Shown: piece by piece, positions 60,893-64,000 of the stretch
How the letters are laid out: each line of letters starts with the position of its first letter
Position numbering within the stretch: the stretch's first letter is position 1
Source: Desulfoscipio gibsoniae DSM 7213
GTDB lineage: Bacteria; Bacillota; Desulfotomaculia; Desulfotomaculales; Desulfallaceae
Assembly: GCF_000233715.2 (NCBI RefSeq)
Contig: NC_021184.1
Location: 3,186,001 to 3,250,000 of the forward strand
Direction: 5' to 3'
DNA: 64,000 nt
Made by a program: the position numbers and the translations under genes
Notes under the pieces: generated by a model
The model's input: only the letters and a program-made list of their open reading frames with translations
Told to the model about the DNA's origin: nothing
The model's database searches: none

Positions 60893-61684
60893 CTACACCT
60901 CAACCTTACGGTTAATTAGCCAGGCCGACAGGGCGAATATGGAAATAGCTAAAACAAGATAAAACAAATTTTCACCTGTATAGATTTGACCGGCAGCAAA
61001 ACTAATATTTATATTACCCGACGACAGCAGGTATTCCCCATTAAATAGCAGGGTATTTGCTTGAATGGTGCCCCAGTGGGTTAATTTTTCAAAAAACCAA
61101 GTTTTCTCGAATCTGTTTATTCCCCAGGTGGCGGCAAAGAAGATAGCGAGAACAGCCGGCCAAAGATTGCGGCCTCTGGCGTTTACCACTGCTAATAGAG
61201 TTGCCCAGGAGGCGAGATACAAGCCGAAGTTAACAACAGCGAGAGCTACATAAGCACCAATTCCAGTTATAAACGAAGCCATATTTGTTTTTGTTATGCC
61301 GGTCTGCTCGGGCGAATAGCTGTTGAACAGCCAGTATACCAATATTGATTCAACCAGTAATAATACCAGCATATAAACCAACCCCGTCACCAACTTGGCC
61401 GAGAGCAGCATCCAGGCCGGTTGGGGACAGTGGAACCAGAGATGTGGTGCACGTTTCAGTTCGTGTGATATGCTGGTAAACATAAAAACAGCCGGGCAAA
61501 ACAAGGCAAAGGCACAAACCAGGGAAAGCAGATAAATAATACTAAACAAGCCCGTTTCCGATGGATAGCGCTGGGAAAGGAATTGCATGCAGAGCACACC
61601 GATGAACAGCACTCCCATCAGGATCGGGAAAGAACTCCTGCTCATCCTGTACTCCTTGTAAAGCAGATTCAACCAAGGATTCAT
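60893..61684 (-). CDS. ABC-2-type membrane protein
   Basis: ATG 61684 follows GGAGGG. The 263-residue protein has six membrane segments (SSFPILMGVLFIGVLCMQFL, LVTGLVYMLVLLLVESILVY and others). It is first in the operon membrane-GntR-ATPase. Substrate unknown; YtrA-linked systems often respond to envelope stress. Confidence 0.8.
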   Translation of the reverse strand: MNPWLNLLYKEYRMSRSSFPILMGVLFIGVLCMQFLSQRYPSETGLFSIIYLLSLVCAFALFCPAVFMFTSISHELKRAPHLWFHCPQPAWMLLSAKLVTGLVYMLVLLLVESILVYWLFNSYSPEQTGITKTNMASFITGIGAYVALAVVNFGLYLASWATLLAVVNARGRNLWPAVLAIFFAATWGINRFEKTWFFEKLTHWGTIQANTLLFNGEYLLSSGNINISFAAGQIYTGENLFYLVLAISIFALSAWLINRKVEV

Positions 61685-61730
61685 CTTTTTCCCTCCTCAT
61701 GTTACAGCATTGAATGAGTGTATTATTTAT

Positions 61731-61759
61731 ATAGTGCACTAATACTATCCGACTGTCAA
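61731..61759 (-). promoter_or_regulatory. Promoter with GntR operator
   Basis: On the minus strand TTGACA, 17 bp, CACTAT form a promoter 47 bp before the membrane-protein start. The palindrome TAGTGCACTA (61732-61741) overlaps its -10 and is a likely YtrA-type site. Confidence 0.6.
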
Positions 61760-61848
61760 TCAGTTTATAGAAAAATTATGTTATTTCATTAAACACCTGC
61801 CCAAAATAACAAACAGGGGGACAGGCACCGATTAAAACTTCAAAATAT

Positions 61849-61880
61849 TAAATCCTGGCCATTTTTATGGCCAGGATTTA
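61849..61880. terminator. Perfect 14-bp hairpin
   Basis: TAAATCCTGGCCAT pairs with ATGGCCAGGATTTA over a TTTT loop. No T-run follows, so it may be a bidirectional terminator for the EcsAB-like operon or a mobile palindrome. GGGGGACAGGCACC just upstream (61816-61829) is a motif often seen near REP-associated repeats. Confidence 0.55.
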
Positions 61881-62123
61881 GGAATAAAGTAATGAAGATA
61901 ATTATCCCTTCCTGCACTTTCTGTATTGCTAACTCAATACTTCTCAAAATACTTCATCTCCTGCATCCATAGTTTGCGGATAAATCATTTTCTATATTTA
62001 AGGCGAACAAGAATTGGCCTTTGTGACATTAAAACTGTTAATATATGTTATAGCAAAAAGCGCGCTCAATTATTCCTTTCACGCCGCTTTTTTCAGTACT
62101 TTTGTTTTTCACTACTTTTCCTT

Positions 62124-63353
62124 TTACCTTAGTAGGGTTTTATTAAATCTAAAAGAAAAATATAATACAATCACCACACCGGCCAGCATCCCGCATATTG
62201 CTCCAAGCCATGAGAATGTAACAAAACCGGCAATAAAACTAATCATCATAAAGCCTGGTAGAGTCATGATGAACATAAATTTCTTAGCGGCGGCAATTTT
62301 AATTTTATCATTCCTGGGGAATAAGTTTATAAATTCCGAACTTATAAATTCCTGCCAGTATGAGCGTACAAAAAAGGTAAGCAAAGCGGCAAAGGCAACC
62401 CATAGTATCCACATCCATTCCTCGGGAAACGTAAACACGATTAGTATAAGCACCAACACCATCTGCAAATACTGCCAAATGTTTTTGATATCCCGTACGA
62501 CAAATTTTATCCCCAGCTCCGCTAAACAGTTCGCCGCATGGCGCTTTTTAAAAAGCGGGTTTGAACTGGAGAAAAGGGTTGGGTGTTTTCTTTTTAACAG
62601 CGGTCGTTTGATATTTAAGTCTGTAAAGCCTAATAAAAAGTTAAGATGCCTTAATCTTGCATATTGTTCGCGGGTTACATCTTTAAAGAAAGTGCCTTTT
62701 ATTGTTAGTCTTCGAAAAATTAAAGTACCCAGCGTTACCGACAATAAAAGCGCGATAACAGTAAATAAGCCGGTCTGCCCGATAGTTTTAGGCATAATGT
62801 TGACAAACAAAATCCCCGCCAAGAAAAACAAAACGGCTTGCGCAACCACTCCTATAATCCCTTGATAAACTAAAGAGAAAAACTGCTGAACAAAATTTAA
62901 ACACATGCCGGCCAAGAAACTTATGATAAATAGCTGCATAAATTCCGCCATTGAAAATTGATAACCTAGTGCAACCGGTGCTAACAATAAGAAGATAAAA
63001 CCATTGAAGCATAGTTTCAAGAACACGGAATAACCGATGCTGAGTTTAAGTATTTGTTTTAACCAGCTCTTTTGCTGCCATAAAAATAGTTGGTCTGCCT
63101 CTTCGATAAAAATTCTGACTGTACCTTTCCAGACAAAGAAAAAGATCACCCCGGTAAATAGTTGCGGAGGTAGATTACTAAGCCAGGGAAGCTGAGTTTG
63201 CCATAATTCTATATATTGATATACCCCGAAAATAATCGAGGGAATCACAATATACAACGCCACTGTCCAGTCAATAGCCGTCCGCCATACACCATACTGA
63301 AATTTCCACTCAGAGATGATGCGTTTATAAAAGATTTTGGTCGGTGTAATCAT
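62124..63353 (-). CDS. ecsB: ABC transporter membrane protein (EcsB-like)
   Basis: ATG 63353 overlaps the ATPase stop (ATGA). The 409-residue protein has about ten membrane segments in two groups, with WKGTVRIFIEEADQLFLWQQ and RDIKNIWQYLQMVLVLILIV between them, as in EcsB/YthQ proteins. EcsAB of Bacillus affects intramembrane proteolysis and secretion. Identification is by size, topology and ATPase partner. Confidence 0.75.
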   Translation of the reverse strand: MITPTKIFYKRIISEWKFQYGVWRTAIDWTVALYIVIPSIIFGVYQYIELWQTQLPWLSNLPPQLFTGVIFFFVWKGTVRIFIEEADQLFLWQQKSWLKQILKLSIGYSVFLKLCFNGFIFLLLAPVALGYQFSMAEFMQLFIISFLAGMCLNFVQQFFSLVYQGIIGVVAQAVLFFLAGILFVNIMPKTIGQTGLFTVIALLLSVTLGTLIFRRLTIKGTFFKDVTREQYARLRHLNFLLGFTDLNIKRPLLKRKHPTLFSSSNPLFKKRHAANCLAELGIKFVVRDIKNIWQYLQMVLVLILIVFTFPEEWMWILWVAFAALLTFFVRSYWQEFISSEFINLFPRNDKIKIAAAKKFMFIMTLPGFMMISFIAGFVTFSWLGAICGMLAGVVIVLYFSFRFNKTLLR

Positions 63354-64000
63354 CCCAAATGCTCCATAATTTGATTGAAACAATCGAACAGTGATGCTCC
63401 TGACAAATGGCATTGTTCTCTAATTTGTTCAAAGGTTCCACTGGTTACAATGGAACCGTCAGAAATAATGATAATTTTGTCGCAGGTTTTTTCAGCAATT
63501 TCTAACTGATGAGTGGATATTAACACACCAGCGCCACGTTTCCGTTCCTTATTAATTAGGCTAATCAGTGCCTTGGCAGCGCGGGGGTCCAGCCCGACAA
63601 AAGGTTCATCAATAAAATAAACATCCGGTTTAATTAAAAAGCATATAGCAATCATCAACTTTTGCTGCATACCTTTGGAAAAACTAGTCGGGTAGTGGTG
63701 CTTTACATCTTGCAAACTCAATAGGGTTAATAACTCATCGCTTTTTTTTAATAATGCATTTTCTTTTATCTCATGGACTGCGGCAGCCAGCTCCAAGTGT
63801 TCCCAAAGGGTTAATTTATCGTAAAAAATTGGCTGTTCCGGTATGTAAGCATATTTTGGGCCGGACATAATGAATTTCACTTTTCCCAAAGTTAGAGGAA
63901 GTAATCCCAAAATCGCTTTAATAACGGTGCTTTTCCCGGCGCCGTTAGGCCCAATTAAGCCTACCAATTCCCCTGCTTTGACAGTAAAGTTAATATCGGT
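63350..64000 (-). CDS. ecsA: ABC transporter ATP-binding protein (EcsA-like), start beyond the right edge
   Basis: The frame is open to base 64000 and reads DINFTVKAGELVGLIGPNGA at the edge. Walker A GPNGAGKST, signature TSFSKGMQQKLMIAI, Walker B VYFIDEPFVGLDP and STHQLEIAE are present. Only about 20-25 N-terminal residues appear to be missing. Confidence 0.88.
   Translation of the reverse strand, partial: TDINFTVKAGELVGLIGPNGAGKSTVIKAILGLLPLTLGKVKFIMSGPKYAYIPEQPIFYDKLTLWEHLELAAAVHEIKENALLKKSDELLTLLSLQDVKHHYPTSFSKGMQQKLMIAICFLIKPDVYFIDEPFVGLDPRAAKALISLINKERKRGAGVLISTHQLEIAEKTCDKIIIISDGSIVTSGTFEQIREQCHLSGASLFDCFNQIMEHLG

Noticed and set aside
1-64000. CRISPR arrays, rRNA, tRNA, prophage
   Set aside because: No regularly spaced repeats, no rRNA cores or tRNA cloverleaf seen by eye, and no phage structural genes. 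The dispersed repeats occur only in two or three copies.

Overview
The window comes from a low-to-mid GC, anaerobic Firmicute, most likely a Desulfotomaculum/Pelotomaculum-type clostridial spore-former. The support is indirect: strong AGGAGG ribosome sites with many TTG and GTG starts, an electron-bifurcating HydABC [FeFe]-hydrogenase operon with a sensory HydS partner, many secreted copper-amine-oxidase N-terminal ('stalk') domain proteins, a SigO/RsoA-type split sigma factor with YvrJ, and a BlaI/M56 pair. I saw no rRNA, tRNA or CRISPR array.

Region 1 (about 1-42 kb) is a plastic, accessory-like stretch. It holds at least eight sigma-factor-like loci: ECF factors paired with DUF4367 or DUF4179 anti-sigma proteins, a split SigO/RsoA system, and short ECF relatives. 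These are interleaved with about eight secreted stalk-domain proteins, a BspA-type leucine-rich-repeat lipoprotein, beta-propeller proteins and three toxin-antitoxin pairs. The stretch is scarred by duplication and decay. A 1.87-kb ECF/anti-sigma block occurs twice. Several genes carry single in-frame stops or frameshifts. Short fragments of neighbouring genes lie scattered in the spacers, and several non-coding repeats are dispersed. Two mobile elements are present: a RIT element (three tandem tyrosine recombinases with about 88-bp inverted ends), which splits a paralogue of the 1.9-kb beta-sandwich gene, and an IS66-family IS.

The most unusual system is at 28.0-30.7 kb: blaI, then a BlaR1-like M56 metallopeptidase whose external sensor domain is an Amidase_3 domain that appears to lack its catalytic glutamate, then a short ECF-like sigma gene. 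I read it as a candidate wall-fragment sensor relieving BlaI repression and producing a sigma factor. A copy of its promoter/operator lies alone at 55.8 kb.

Region 2 (42.9-51.7 kb, all minus strand) is an ordered hydrogen-metabolism operon behind a consensus promoter: XRE-cupin regulator, HydC, HydB, HydA, HydS (PAS domain, altered H-cluster motif), a SpoIIE-type phosphatase and a second NuoE-like protein. HydABC should couple H2 to NAD and ferredoxin. HydS plus the phosphatase look like a hydrogen-sensing output branch.

Region 3 (51.8-64 kb) has RidA, a frameshifted ADP-forming acyl-CoA ligase, a fragment of a 2-oxoacid:ferredoxin oxidoreductase gamma subunit and an IclR regulator (a decayed 2-oxoacid catabolism cluster). 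It continues with an inhibitory-type serpin lipoprotein, a large repeat-helical secreted protein, a YtrA-like GntR/ABC operon and an EcsAB-like ABC transporter that runs off the right edge.
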